Notes: a model not told the origin generated them from the sequence alone. A stretch of 64,000 bases of DNA from RCIO01 sp964629765 (GCA_964629765.1 CAZVTK010000006.1:21854-85853); one strand, 5' to 3'. Counted from the stretch's first letter, positions 7,732-16,098 are shown. A program made the numbers and translations.

Positions 7732-10229
7732 GCGGGGACGACCTTGACCGCGCATTTCTTGAAATCCGTCTGCTTGGAGATGGGATCGGTGGCGTCGAGC
7801 GTGACCTTGTTGATCAGCCGGCTGGCGTCGAACCACGGCACGAAGACGACGCCGCGCGGCATGCGGTTGCGCCCGCGCGTCTCGACCCGCACGCGGATCT
7901 CGCCGCGCCGCGAGACGACGCGCACCTCCGCGCCCTGGTTGATGCCGCGCCGGCGCGCGTCGTCGGCGTTCATGAAGCAGACCGCGCCCGGGAACGCCCT
8001 GTAGAGCTCCGGCACGCGCATGGTCATGGAGCCGGAGTGCCAGTGCTCCAGCACGCGGCCGGTGACCAGCCACACGTCGAACTCGTCGTCGGGCGATTCG
8101 GCCGGCGGCTCGTAGGGCACGGCGAGGATGACGGCGCGCCCGTCCGGCCGGCCGTAGAATTTCACGCCCTCGCCGGGCTTCACGTAGGGGTCCAACCCCT
8201 CGCGGTAGCGCCACTTCGTCTCTTCGCCGTTGACCACCGGCCAGCGCAGGCCGCGCACCTCGTGATAGGTGTCGTAGGGCGCGAGGTCGTGGCCGTGGCC
8301 GCGGCCGAACTCGGCATATTCCTCGAACAGGCCCTTCTGAAGATAGAAGCCGTACTCCTTCGATTCGCGGTTTTCGTATTCCGGGTCGAGCTCGGAGACG
8401 GGGAAGGCATTCACCTTGCCGTTGGCGAACAGCACGTCGAACAGCGTCTTGCCGCGATAGTCGGGATTGGCGTCGAGGATCTCCGCCGGCCACACCTCGT
8501 CGGTGACGAAACGCTTCGAGAACTCGGTGAGCTGCCACACGTCCGAGCGCGCCTCGCCCGGCGCGTCGACGAGCTGGTGCCAGACATGGGTGCGCCGCTC
8601 GGCATTGCCGTAGGCCCCCTCCTTCTCCACCCACATGGCGGCGGGCAGGATGACGTCGGCCGACAGCGCGGTGACGGTCGGATAGGCATCGGAGACGACG
8701 ATGAAATTGTCGGGGTTGCGGTAGCCGGGATAGGTCTCGTTAGAGGTGTTGGGCGCGGCCTGGACGTTGTTGTTGACCTGCACCCAGTAGAAGTTGAGCT
8801 TGCCGTCCTTCAGCATGCGGTCCTGCTGCACGGCGTGAAAACCCGGCTTCTCGGGCAGCAGCCCATGCGGCAGCTTCCAGATCTCCTCGGCGTGGTGGCG
8901 GTGCTCGGGATTGGTCACCACCATGTCGGCCGGCAGGCGGTGGGCGAAGGTGCCGACCTCGCGCGCCGTGCCGCAGGCCGAAGGCTGGCCGGTGAGCGAG
9001 AACGGGCTGTTGCCCGGCTCGGAGATTTTCCCGGTCAGCAGGTGGATGTTGTAGACCATCTGGTTGGCCCACACGCCGCGCACATGCTGGTTGAAGCCCA
9101 TGGTCCACAGCGACATGACCTTCACGGCCGGGTCGGCATAGAGCTCGGCGAGCTGCTCCAGGAAGCCGGGCTCGACGCCCGACAGCTCCGCCACCTTCTC
9201 CAGCGTGTAGTCGGCGACATGCGCCTTGAACGCCTCGAAGTCGATCGGCTCGGTCCTGCCGGGATCGGCGGCGCCCGTCGCCGCGAGCTCGGCCGGATTG
9301 TCGGGCCGCAGCCCGTAGCCGATGTCGGTCTGGCCGCGCGCGAAGACGGCATGGTCGCGCACGAAGGCTTCGTTGACCCGGCCGGTCCGGATGATGTGGT
9401 TGGCGATGTAGTTGAGGATCGCCAGATCCGTGCCCGGCCTGAACACGACGGGAATGTCGGCGAGGTCCATCGAACGGTGGGTGAAGGTCGACAGCACCGC
9501 GCATTTGACATGCGGATGGCCGAGCCTGCGGTCCGCCACCCGCGTCCACAGGATCGGGTGCATCTCGGCCATGTTCGAGCCCCACAGCACGAAGGCGTCG
9601 GCATGCTCGAAATCGTCGTAGCAGCCCATCGGCTCGTCCATGCCGAAGGTGCGCATGAAGGCGACGGCGGCGGAAGCCATGCAGTGGCGGGCGTTGGGGT
9701 CGAGATTGTTGGAGCGGAAGCCGGCGCGCATCAGCTTGGTGGCGGCATAGCCCTCGAAGATGGTCCACTGGCCGGAGCCGAACATGCCGACCGCCTCGGG
9801 ACCCTTCGCGCGCAGCACCTGCTTGCACTTGTCGGCCATCACGTCGAAGGCTTCGTCCCACGACACGGGCTCGAACTCGCCCTCCTTGTCGTAGACCCCG
9901 CCGCGCTTGCGCATCAGCGGCGTGGTCAGCCGGTCCTCGCCATACATGATCTTGGAGAGGAAATAGCCCTTCACGCAGTTGAGGCCGCGATTGACCTCGG
10001 CCTGCATGTCGCCATGGGTGGCGACGACGCGGCCTTCCTTGACGCCGACCATGACGCCGCACCCCGTGCCGCAGAAGCGGCAGGGCGCCTTCGACCATTT
10101 GATCTCCAGCGCGCCGACGCCGCCCGCAACGGGTTGCGCCGCCGCCGGCAGCGAGATGCCGGCCGATGCCGCCGCGAGCGCGGCCGCGTGCGCCTTGATG
10201 AGGTCGCGACGGTTGATGGCTGCCGTCAT
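7728..10229 (-). CDS. napA: NapA, catalytic molybdopterin subunit of periplasmic nitrate reductase
   Basis: 833 residues, close to the usual ~830. A Tat signal with twin arginine (INRRDLIK, R7-R8) leads to the export cleavage region. The [4Fe-4S] cluster cysteines are C50, C53, C57 and C85 (CRFCGTGC then NCVKG). The Mo-ligand cysteine sits in RHCMASA. The protein reduces nitrate to nitrite in the periplasm, as aerobic redox balancing or the first step of denitrification. It is coupled by ATGA overlaps to napD upstream and napB downstream. Long antisense reading frames across it are codon-bias artefacts. Confidence 0.97.
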   Translation of the reverse strand: MTAAINRRDLIKAHAAALAAASAGISLPAAAQPVAGGVGALEIKWSKAPCRFCGTGCGVMVGVKEGRVVATHGDMQAEVNRGLNCVKGYFLSKIMYGEDRLTTPLMRKRGGVYDKEGEFEPVSWDEAFDVMADKCKQVLRAKGPEAVGMFGSGQWTIFEGYAATKLMRAGFRSNNLDPNARHCMASAAVAFMRTFGMDEPMGCYDDFEHADAFVLWGSNMAEMHPILWTRVADRRLGHPHVKCAVLSTFTHRSMDLADIPVVFRPGTDLAILNYIANHIIRTGRVNEAFVRDHAVFARGQTDIGYGLRPDNPAELAATGAADPGRTEPIDFEAFKAHVADYTLEKVAELSGVEPGFLEQLAELYADPAVKVMSLWTMGFNQHVRGVWANQMVYNIHLLTGKISEPGNSPFSLTGQPSACGTAREVGTFAHRLPADMVVTNPEHRHHAEEIWKLPHGLLPEKPGFHAVQQDRMLKDGKLNFYWVQVNNNVQAAPNTSNETYPGYRNPDNFIVVSDAYPTVTALSADVILPAAMWVEKEGAYGNAERRTHVWHQLVDAPGEARSDVWQLTEFSKRFVTDEVWPAEILDANPDYRGKTLFDVLFANGKVNAFPVSELDPEYENRESKEYGFYLQKGLFEEYAEFGRGHGHDLAPYDTYHEVRGLRWPVVNGEETKWRYREGLDPYVKPGEGVKFYGRPDGRAVILAVPYEPPAESPDDEFDVWLVTGRVLEHWHSGSMTMRVPELYRAFPGAVCFMNADDARRRGINQGAEVRVVSRRGEIRVRVETRGRNRMPRGVVFVPWFDASRLINKVTLDATDPISKQTDFKKCAVKVVPA

Positions 10230-10531
10230 GTGGCGCGGGCCTCCGTTTCCTCGAAATGCTCGAAAACCATGTTGGCCGAGAGCACGCCGTCGATCAGCGA
10301 CATGGCGGCCAGCGTCTCGCCGAGGCCGCCGCTGGTCGCCCCCTCGATGGTGACGACGATGCGGCTGCCCTCGGCGGCGTGGATCTCGACGCCCTGCATC
10401 AGCCGCAGCCGGCCGCACACCGCCTCGCGCTTCGCAGGCAGTGCGACGACCACGGCGCTCGAAATATAGTGCCGGCCGGGAACGGAGCCCGTCAGCAGCG
10501 CGCGGCGGGTGAGGGTGGATTTCGGCGCCAT
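10226..10531 (-). CDS. napD: NapD, NapA-specific Tat chaperone
   Basis: 101 residues. Cytoplasmic ferredoxin-like fold protein that binds the NapA Tat signal and assists cofactor loading before export. The core HYISSAVVVALP, the GVEIHA segment and the LIDGVLSANMVFEH end are typical of NapD. It overlaps napA by 4 bp and follows napE by 3 bp. Confidence 0.92.
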   Translation of the reverse strand: MAPKSTLTRRALLTGSVPGRHYISSAVVVALPAKREAVCGRLRLMQGVEIHAAEGSRIVVTIEGATSGGLGETLAAMSLIDGVLSANMVFEHFEETEARAT

Positions 10532-10534
10532 GGT

Positions 10535-10735
10535 TCAGCCCCCCGGAGGCCCGGGCGGGCCAAGCACGATCTGGACCATCCACACGAGAAAGCCGTAGCC
10601 GCCGACGACGCCGACGGCGACGATCGGCCAGATGCCGAAGGCGAGCGCGAAGAACGCCAGCAGCTCCCGCCGCCGGCTCGGCGCGGATGGTTGCGGGCCC
10701 GCTGCCGTCGCGGGCTGGGCCTTGTCCTGGGTCAT
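10535..10735 (-). CDS. napE: NapE, small membrane protein of the nap operon
   Basis: 66 residues. A short hydrophilic N-terminus (MTQDKAQ) is followed by one or two membrane segments (about residues 25-58) including the AFGIWPIVAVG core seen in NapE proteins. The ATG at 10735 is preceded by a strong Shine-Dalgarno (GAGGAGG), which decides against a longer upstream start. It is the first gene of the operon, giving the order napE-D-A-B-C without napF or napGH. Its biochemical role is not established in the family. No convincing FNR or NnrR box was found in 10736-10972. Confidence 0.88.
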   Translation of the reverse strand: MTQDKAQPATAAGPQPSAPSRRRELLAFFALAFGIWPIVAVGVVGGYGFLVWMVQIVLGPPGPPGG

Positions 10736-10803
10736 GACCTCCTCATGGGCCTTGGACAGGTCGAAAACGATCCGCTTCCACCAGCGGGTGCTGATGGAAG
10801 CTA

Positions 10804-10838
10804 CCCGAAAAAGTGGATTGCGCAATGCCCTTTTCGGG
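10804..10838. repeat. Palindrome in the napE leader (REP-like)
   Basis: CCCGAAAA and TTTTCGGG form a perfect 8-bp inverted repeat around a 19-nt loop containing ATTGCGCAAT. Similar CCGAAAA...TTTTCGG palindromes are scattered between genes in rhizobial genomes. It lies between the divergent nap and epimerase/transferase genes. It could be a REP copy or a leader hairpin of the nap mRNA; the sequence alone does not decide. Confidence 0.4.
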
Positions 10839-10972
10839 CGGCTCCGTCGGAGAGTCCGTTACGCGGCGTCAGTCGCGCCGCGCGTGCGAGACGGACCGGC
10901 TGGCGCCGACCCGATGCTTCCGCAACGCCGCTCCGCGCGATATTGCTGGCGCATCAGGCACAGGGCGGCAGC

Positions 10973-12205
10973 ATGCGCATCGTGATTACCGGGGCCAGCG
11001 GCTTCGTCGGGCGGCAACTGGTGCCGCTGCTTTTGCGGGGAGGCGCAACGCTGCTGCTGGTCGGCCGCGACCCGGCTGCGATCCGGCGGCAGTTCCCCGG
11101 CTGCGAGGTCGCAGGCTACGAGGATATCCCCGCCGTGGCGGCGGGCTACGACATGCTCGTCCATCTTGCGGTGATCAACAACGGCAGGGCCGCCAGTTGG
11201 GCCGCCGGCCGGGACGATGTGCGGCGCGTCAACGTCGAGCTCGCCGCGCGGACCTGCGCCTATGCGAGGGAAGCCGGGATAGGCCGCTTCGTGCTGGCCT
11301 CGTCGGTTCACGCCTTGCAGGAGAGGAACGGCAGCGACTATGCCGCGTCCAAGCGCCTGGCCGCGGAAAGGATCGCGGCGGTCGAGGGCATCGCGAGAAT
11401 CGTCCTGTTCCTGCCGGCCGTGACCGGCGAGAGTTTTGCGGGCAAGCTGCAAATGCTGAACTGGCTGCCGCGGCCGCTGGCCAGGCTTGCGCTCGCGGCG
11501 CTCTCGGCCCTGCGCCCCACCGTCCATGTGGCGACCGTCGCGGACTATCTTCTGGCCGGAGCCCCGGCGCCAGAAACGTCGCCAGAAACGGCGCCCGTCG
11601 CCTCCGTGATCCTGAGCGAGGACCAGCAGCGCAACCCTGTGTTCACGGGCGTGAAGCGGCTGGCCGACATCGGATTGTCGCTAGCCGCCATCCTCCTGCT
11701 CTGGTGGGCGATGCTGCTGATCTGGGCCGGCATCAGGATGAGCTCGCCCGGTCCGGGTATCTTCCGCCAGCTCCGCGTCGGGCGCGGGGAGAGGCCGTTC
11801 ACCTGCTTGAAGTTCCGCACCATGAAAGCGACCGCGCCCAACGTGGCGACGCATGAGGTTTCAGCCGCCGAGGTGACGCCGCTGGGCAGGTTCCTGCGCC
11901 GGACCAAGCTCGACGAGCTGCCGCAGGTCCTCAACGTGCTGAGGAACGAGATGAGCTTCGTCGGCCCGAGGCCCTGTCTGCCGTCGCAGCACGCGCTGAT
12001 CGAGGCGCGGCGGGCGCGCGGCGTCCTTGATATCAAGCCCGGCATCACCGGCTATGCGCAGATTCGGGGCCTCGACATGAGCGATCCGGAAGCGCTCGCC
12101 GTGTCGGACGGGCAATATCTGCGGCTTCAGTCGCTCGCGCTGGACGCCGCCATCATCGTCAGGACCGCGCTGGGCGGCGGCGGCGGCGACAGGCTGCGCA
12201 AATAG
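10973..12205 (+). CDS. Hybrid nucleotide-sugar epimerase/sugar transferase
   Basis: 410 residues. Residues 1-~205 are an extended-SDR epimerase/dehydratase: Rossmann motif TGASGFVG at the N-terminus and a catalytic YAASK (YxxxK). Residues ~220-410 are a bacterial sugar transferase of the WcaJ/PglC type: one hydrophobic segment (IGLSLAAILLLWWAMLLIW), then FRQLRVGRGERPFTCLKFRTM, the KLDELPQ motif and MSFVGPRP. Such enzymes load the first sugar-phosphate onto undecaprenyl phosphate at the inner membrane, and the fused epimerase would supply the UDP-sugar. The start at 10973 opens directly on the Rossmann strand. There are no other polysaccharide genes beside it. The fusion is a known architecture; the substrate is unknown. 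Confidence 0.88.
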   Translation: MRIVITGASGFVGRQLVPLLLRGGATLLLVGRDPAAIRRQFPGCEVAGYEDIPAVAAGYDMLVHLAVINNGRAASWAAGRDDVRRVNVELAARTCAYAREAGIGRFVLASSVHALQERNGSDYAASKRLAAERIAAVEGIARIVLFLPAVTGESFAGKLQMLNWLPRPLARLALAALSALRPTVHVATVADYLLAGAPAPETSPETAPVASVILSEDQQRNPVFTGVKRLADIGLSLAAILLLWWAMLLIWAGIRMSSPGPGIFRQLRVGRGERPFTCLKFRTMKATAPNVATHEVSAAEVTPLGRFLRRTKLDELPQVLNVLRNEMSFVGPRPCLPSQHALIEARRARGVLDIKPGITGYAQIRGLDMSDPEALAVSDGQYLRLQSLALDAAIIVRTALGGGGGDRLRK

Positions 12206-12238
12206 GGCGGCTGCCCTTTGTCGGCGCTGTCCGCGAGC

Positions 12239-12649
12239 CTACGGTGCGAGCGGCTTGTTGATCTCGATGATGTTGAAGTCGGGATCGAGGATGTAGAGGC
12301 GGTCATAGCCTGCCGCCGCCCGCGTCACGTGAATGCGGGACCGGTCCCCGTCCCCGGCATTCTCGGTGAAGCCGCACGCCACGAGCGTCGAGATCGCGGC
12401 CTCGAAATCGTCCACCGTCAACGCGAAATGCCGGTCGAGCGTGTTGATGACGGGCTCCGGCCGGTAGGTGGCGAGCGGTTCCTCGTTGAGGTGGAGCTGG
12501 CTCGTCGGGGTGATTGCCAGCCAGGCGCCCGGCTTGCGGAACGGCGGGTGGTCGAGTTCGGGAAAACCGAAAATGCGTTCGTAGAAAGCGTGCGAGCGCG
12601 CCAGGTCGCGGACCGGCAGCGACACGTGATGAAGCAGCGTGATCTTCAT
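12239..12649 (-). CDS. VOC (glyoxalase/dioxygenase superfamily) protein
   Basis: 136 residues. Two βαβββ halves typical of the vicinal-oxygen-chelate fold: LHHVSLPVRDLARSHAFYERIFG at the N-terminus, written here only as a landmark around H7-H8, then the HFALTVDDF turn and LYILDPDFNIIEI, which end with the usual metal-site residues (His and Glu). Members include glyoxalases, extradiol dioxygenases and binding proteins; the substrate cannot be called. It is the last of four minus-strand genes (heme-binding-like, MBL, TRAP-type binding protein, VOC) reading away from 15140. Confidence 0.8.
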   Translation of the reverse strand: MKITLLHHVSLPVRDLARSHAFYERIFGFPELDHPPFRKPGAWLAITPTSQLHLNEEPLATYRPEPVINTLDRHFALTVDDFEAAISTLVACGFTENAGDGDRSRIHVTRAAAGYDRLYILDPDFNIIEINKPLAP

Positions 12650-12704
12650 GGAGAGTCCTCCGTCCCGGCCCTCGTTCCGGCCCTACCTGTAGCGGAACGC
12701 CCGC

Positions 12705-13673
12705 TCAGGATGCCGCGTGAGCGGCGATCAGCGATTGCGCGCGTTCGTAATAATGGTGCGGATCGAGCCCGGCACCGCGCATCTCGTCGAACCAGTAGCC
12801 GGCGGCCGTCTCGACGCGGCGCCTGACCTCGTCGATCTCGGCGGCCGAGAACCGAATGAAATGCGCGCCCTCCTTCCGCGGGATCTGGCGCACCAGCGCG
12901 GCCTCGGCATCCCATGCGGACCCCGCCAGCTTCGCCGTTTCGATGCCCGAATTCGCGTCGATGGCGCGGCGCAGCTCGGCCGGCAGGCTCTCGTACCGGT
13001 CCCGGTTCATGGTCATCATATGCGTCTGCGTATAGAGCGTCGGCGCGAAGTCGAACTCGATATAGTGGGTCGCGTGAAGAATGGCCCCGAAGGAGCGAAC
13101 GCCTTCCCAGGGCAGGATCAACCCGTCGATCTCTCCCTTCGCGAACGCCTCGACCGCCGCATAGATGTTCATCTTCAACGGAACCGCGCCCAGCGCGGAG
13201 AAGATCGCCTTCTGGGCGCGGGTGAGATAGCGGATGCGCAGGCCCTTGAGGTCGTCGATGTCCCCGACCGGCCGGTTCAGGCACAGCACGCCGAAGTCGT
13301 GCGTCCAGAAGAAGACCGGCTTGACGTCGGCGAACTCGTCCGCCGCCTCGGTCTCGGCGAATTCCTGGAACGCCGCCGACGTGACCCGCGCGGACGGGGA
13401 GGCGATGAAGGGCAGCTCGAACACTTCCGATTTGAGGAAGCGGCCGGGATTGTAGGACGGCAGCATCCAGGCCGCGTCGATGAAGCCGGTGCGGCTCTGG
13501 TCGAACAGCTCGTCGGCCTTGCCGCCCAGCTCCATCTTCGTGAACAGCCGCACCTCCATGCGCCCGCCGGAATCCCGCGCGATCCGCTCGGCCCACGGCG
13601 CGAGCAGGTTGCGATGGGCGTGGGCCGCGCTCGTCATGAAGTGCTGGAGCGTCAGGGTCACGGGCGAGGGCAT
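12705..13673 (-). CDS. TRAP-type (DctP-like) solute-binding protein without a signal peptide
   Basis: 322 residues. The DctP fold is clear: TLTLQHFMTSAAHAHRNLL opens the mature domain, followed by a conserved arginine region (LKGLRIRYLTRAQK) and EIDGLILPWEG. DctP proteins normally sit in the periplasm and feed a DctQ/DctM permease. Here the first Met is four residues before the mature fold and the upstream in-frame sequence is polar, so no signal peptide is present. No DctQM genes are in the window. It follows an MBL-fold hydrolase gene by 38 bp. It may be a cytoplasmic ligand-binding protein, may be exported by an unseen route, or may have lost its leader. Confidence 0.78.
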   Translation of the reverse strand: MPSPVTLTLQHFMTSAAHAHRNLLAPWAERIARDSGGRMEVRLFTKMELGGKADELFDQSRTGFIDAAWMLPSYNPGRFLKSEVFELPFIASPSARVTSAAFQEFAETEAADEFADVKPVFFWTHDFGVLCLNRPVGDIDDLKGLRIRYLTRAQKAIFSALGAVPLKMNIYAAVEAFAKGEIDGLILPWEGVRSFGAILHATHYIEFDFAPTLYTQTHMMTMNRDRYESLPAELRRAIDANSGIETAKLAGSAWDAEAALVRQIPRKEGAHFIRFSAAEIDEVRRRVETAAGYWFDEMRGAGLDPHHYYERAQSLIAAHAAS

Positions 13674-13711
13674 GGCGATTGTCCGGCAGGTCGTCGGGAG
13701 GGACGGTCGGC

Positions 13712-14620
13712 TCAGGCCGTCCGCGGGGCGGTGCTCCACCAGTATTCCACCGCGCGCTGCAGCCAGAAGGGCTGCTCCCAGTCGTAAGCGGCCTGCAATT
13801 TTTCGGATATTTTCGGGATGGCGGATTCGATCGGCTCTCCCTCGTCCTTCAGCGTGCGGGCCAGATCGCGCATCGTGTGGTGGAAGGAGAGAACGTCCGC
13901 GATCAGCGCCTTTCCGGCGACCTTTCCGTGGCCGGGAACGACGATGCGCGGATCGTATTCGAGGAACGCGCCGAGGACGCGGATCCAGTTGTCGCCGTCG
14001 ATGTTGACATCGTCCGGGGGAAGCCAGGGGAAGATCGGGAAGATGCTGTTTTCCATCAGGTCGCCGGTGAAGAGGATGCGCTCCTGCGGCAGGAATATGA
14101 TCTGGTCGCCCTTGGTGTGGGCCATCCCCCAGTTGCGCAAGGAAACGCGGCGCCCGCCGAGGTCGAGCTCCATCGAGCCGCCGCCATAGGTGAAATGCGG
14201 GCGCGTCAGCGTCACCGGATCGAGCATCTCCTTCACCTTGGGCGAGAAGATCGTCTTGAAGCGGTTGAGATACCACTCGCCCTTTTCGATCAGCTCGACT
14301 TCCTGCGACGTGTTGTAGAAGATGATCGCATCGTCCTTGAACACCTGCGCGCCATAGGCGTGCTCGGGATGGAAATGCGTCGTCGTCAGGAAGATGCGCT
14401 TGCCGCCCGCCAGCTCGCGTGCCTTCGCAAGCATGCGCTGGCCGTTCTCCGGCCCCAGCCCCGTGTCGATGACGAGGACGGAGTGGGACCCCGCCACGAT
14501 GGCCGTGTTCGGGCGCAGCGGCACCAGGTCGACGTCCTCGAAGACCCAGACGCCCGCGGCGATCTCCCGGGGCTTGTCGGTCTCGATATAGGGGGGCACG
14601 GCTTTGAGCGGAGAGGACAT
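13712..14620 (-). CDS. MBL-fold metallo-hydrolase
   Basis: 302 residues. Metallo-β-lactamase fold with the metal motif THFHPEHAYG (HxHxEH, a known variant of HxHxDH), a downstream GMAHTKGD histidine, LFTGDLMEN (the bridging Asp region) and a C-terminal VVPGHGKV histidine. No signal peptide, so probably cytoplasmic. Such enzymes hydrolyse thioesters, lactones or related bonds. Its place between a heme-binding-like gene (57 bp upstream) and the binding-protein gene suggests a role in the same small-molecule pathway; the substrate is unknown. Confidence 0.85.
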   Translation of the reverse strand: MSSPLKAVPPYIETDKPREIAAGVWVFEDVDLVPLRPNTAIVAGSHSVLVIDTGLGPENGQRMLAKARELAGGKRIFLTTTHFHPEHAYGAQVFKDDAIIFYNTSQEVELIEKGEWYLNRFKTIFSPKVKEMLDPVTLTRPHFTYGGGSMELDLGGRRVSLRNWGMAHTKGDQIIFLPQERILFTGDLMENSIFPIFPWLPPDDVNIDGDNWIRVLGAFLEYDPRIVVPGHGKVAGKALIADVLSFHHTMRDLARTLKDEGEPIESAIPKISEKLQAAYDWEQPFWLQRAVEYWWSTAPRTA

Positions 14621-14677
14621 GGCGGATTTCTCGGACAGGAAGCGAAAAGGAGCGGGATCGGCCCGGCGAACGGGGCT

Positions 14678-15139
14678 CTAGCTGAGATCGGCGACCAGGC
14701 CGCAGCTTTCGATCGCATGCACGACCACCGCCTCGTCCCGCGCGGCAAGGTCCCCGGTGGCGCCCATCGCCCCGAGCAGCTTCCTGTCGGCGTCGCGGAT
14801 CAGCACGCCGCCCAGCATGGGCACGACCCGGCCGTTCGACGCGGGCATCATCGACTGGACGAACAGGGGGAAGCGCGCCCCGAGATCCTCCATCAGCCAG
14901 CGCGTGGAGTGGCCGACGCCGAGCGCGCCCCATGCCTTGCCGAAGGCGATCTCGTAGCGCAGGTTGCCCGCGCCGTCCTCGCGCTGGGCGGAGATCAGGT
15001 GGCCTCCGCTGTCGAGCACGGCGAAGGTCATCGCGTTCAGCTTCTCCCGGCGCGAATACGCGACCGCGGCGGCAAGCATTTCGTTGGCAATTGCAAGGGT
15101 CAGGCCCGACACTTCCGCCTCCCGATTCCGGATGGACAT
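14678..15139 (-). CDS. GlcG/HbpS-type heme-binding family protein (DUF336)
   Basis: 153 residues. The fold is recognised from LTLAIANEMLAAAVAYSR near the N-terminus, FAVLDSGGHLISAQRED in the middle and the GGVLIRDADRKLLGAMGATG glycine-rich end. Proteins of this family are found in glycolate, propanediol and aromatic pathways; some bind haem or corrinoids, many have no known activity. It is the first gene of the leftward unit ending at 12239 and is divergent from the tautomerase gene. A good sigma-70 promoter lies 20-50 bp upstream. Confidence 0.75.
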   Translation of the reverse strand: MSIRNREAEVSGLTLAIANEMLAAAVAYSRREKLNAMTFAVLDSGGHLISAQREDGAGNLRYEIAFGKAWGALGVGHSTRWLMEDLGARFPLFVQSMMPASNGRVVPMLGGVLIRDADRKLLGAMGATGDLAARDEAVVVHAIESCGLVADLS

Positions 15140-15158
15140 GCGATAAGGTTCGCGTTCA

Positions 15159-15187
15159 AATCTATGAGACGCGCTCTATTGTGTCAA
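15159..15187 (-). promoter_or_regulatory. Sigma-70-like promoter of the leftward 15139-12239 unit
   Basis: Reading the minus strand: TTGACA (15187-15182), 17-bp spacer, TAGATT (15164-15159). The -35 sits inside a small dyad CTATT-N6-AATAG. A CGTATCG half-site at 15200-15206, identical to one arm of the IclR-type operators further right, lies just upstream, but no second arm is visible. Confidence 0.6.
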
Positions 15188-15247
15188 ATAGCAATCTATC
15201 GTATCGTCAAAGAGTAGAGTGCAGACGCTGGCATGGCGGGGGCTGAC

Positions 15248-15472
15248 GTGCCGATCGTGACGATTGAGATGTTCGAGGGGCGCACGCCGGACCAGAAGTC
15301 CAGGCTTCACCGGGAGGTGTCGGCGGCCGTCGCGGACTGTGCCGGCTGCGCCGTCGGCGACGTGCGCATCATCATCCGCGAGATGCAGCGGGAGAACTAT
15401 TCGGTCGGGGGCCGGAGCAGCATCGCAAGCGCGGCAGCCGCGGGCGCCCACGAAGGACGGGACAGGACATGA
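15248..15472 (+). CDS. 4-oxalocrotonate tautomerase family protein
   Basis: 74 residues from a GTG at 15248. This start is preferred over the ATG at 15233 because it places proline directly after the initiator (V/M-PIVTIEMFEG). Tautomerases of this family use an N-terminal Pro1 as catalytic base after Met removal. The segment GRTPDQKSRLHREV and the turn ending REMQRENYSVGG match the family. The likely role is keto-enol tautomerisation or hydration of an unsaturated acid in the cytoplasm. It overlaps the next gene by 4 bp. Confidence 0.75.
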   Translation: MPIVTIEMFEGRTPDQKSRLHREVSAAVADCAGCAVGDVRIIIREMQRENYSVGGRSSIASAAAAGAHEGRDRT

Positions 15473-15831
15473 GCACGATCGACAGATACAAGGACTCGTA
15501 TCAGGAGCTGTTCGGCTTCATGCCGCCGCGCGTTGCGCGGCGCATGGAGATTGGCGACGAGCTCAATCCCGCTCTGCTCGAAACCGTCGAGCAGACGCGG
15601 ATGGCCGCGCTCTATCCCGCCGAATTCGACGTGAAGACGACCCAGCTCATGGTCTTCGGCATTCTGCTGTCGCAGCTCTCGAACGGAGCCGGGCTGCATG
15701 CCAAGGCCGCGCGGAAGGCCGGGGCGACAAGGGCCGAGCTCCACGCGGTCGTCGGGCTCGCCTATCTCTATCGGGGGCTGTCGGCATTCAATATGGGCGT
15801 TGAAATGATCGACGCCGCGTTTCAGGACTGA
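15469..15831 (+). CDS. Carboxymuconolactone decarboxylase (CMD/AhpD-like) family protein
   Basis: 120 residues. The helical CMD core is seen in KTTQLMVFGILLSQLSNGAG followed by LHAKAARKAGATRAELHAVVGLA. The CxxCxxxH redox motif of AhpD is absent: only the His (GLH) remains, with Leu and Gly where the cysteines would be. It therefore belongs with lactone decarboxylase-like members rather than peroxidases. It is coupled to the tautomerase gene (ATGA), and the two probably act in sequence on a ring-cleavage or lactone intermediate; this is inferred. Confidence 0.78.
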   Translation: MSTIDRYKDSYQELFGFMPPRVARRMEIGDELNPALLETVEQTRMAALYPAEFDVKTTQLMVFGILLSQLSNGAGLHAKAARKAGATRAELHAVVGLAYLYRGLSAFNMGVEMIDAAFQD

Positions 15832-16069
15832 CGCCGGCCCGGCTCGCCGGAAATCCCGAATGCCGGAAAGATGGGCCCCTTGTGGGCGGCAGCGATCACG
15901 GTCCGCGAAAAGGGTCGGCCCGGATGAGAGCGGGCCGCGTTTCGGAACCGGCCCGACCTGTCCGCCGCTTCTCCGAAGCCATCTTGCGTTTGCCGGCGCG
16001 AAGCCGGGCCGCGCCCTGGCCTTGCCGGCAATGAGCAGCAGCCAGCGAGGGTTGCATCAAATAATGATA

Positions 16070-16098
16070 TTGCGTATCGAAAAACGATGCGATATATC
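16070..16098 (+). promoter_or_regulatory. Promoter and IclR-type operator of the 11-gene catabolic operon
   Basis: -35-like TTGCGT (16070-16075), 17-bp spacer and -10 TATATC (16093-16098). The dyad CGTATCG-AAAAA-CGATGCG (16073-16091) fills the spacer, a classic position for repression. The same 7-5-7 geometry recurs at 29059, 29176 and 30913. The remainder of the 339-bp gap 15832-16170 holds no gene. Confidence 0.65.

Noticed and set aside
8037..10469. 810-codon open frame antisense to napA.
   Set aside because: High-GC codon-bias shadow with low-complexity His/Val/Arg composition and no family match; napA is certain.
10818..10825. TTGCGCAA upstream of napE considered as an FNR/NnrR box; also TTGCT-N5-ATCAG near 10943.
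   Set aside because: Spacing does not match TTGAT-N4-ATCAA; the first lies within the loop of a REP-like palindrome.
15196..15218. Full IclR-type operator at the 15.2-kb divergent promoter.
   Set aside because: Only one arm (CGTATCG) is present; the opposite arm matches at 2 of 7 bases.
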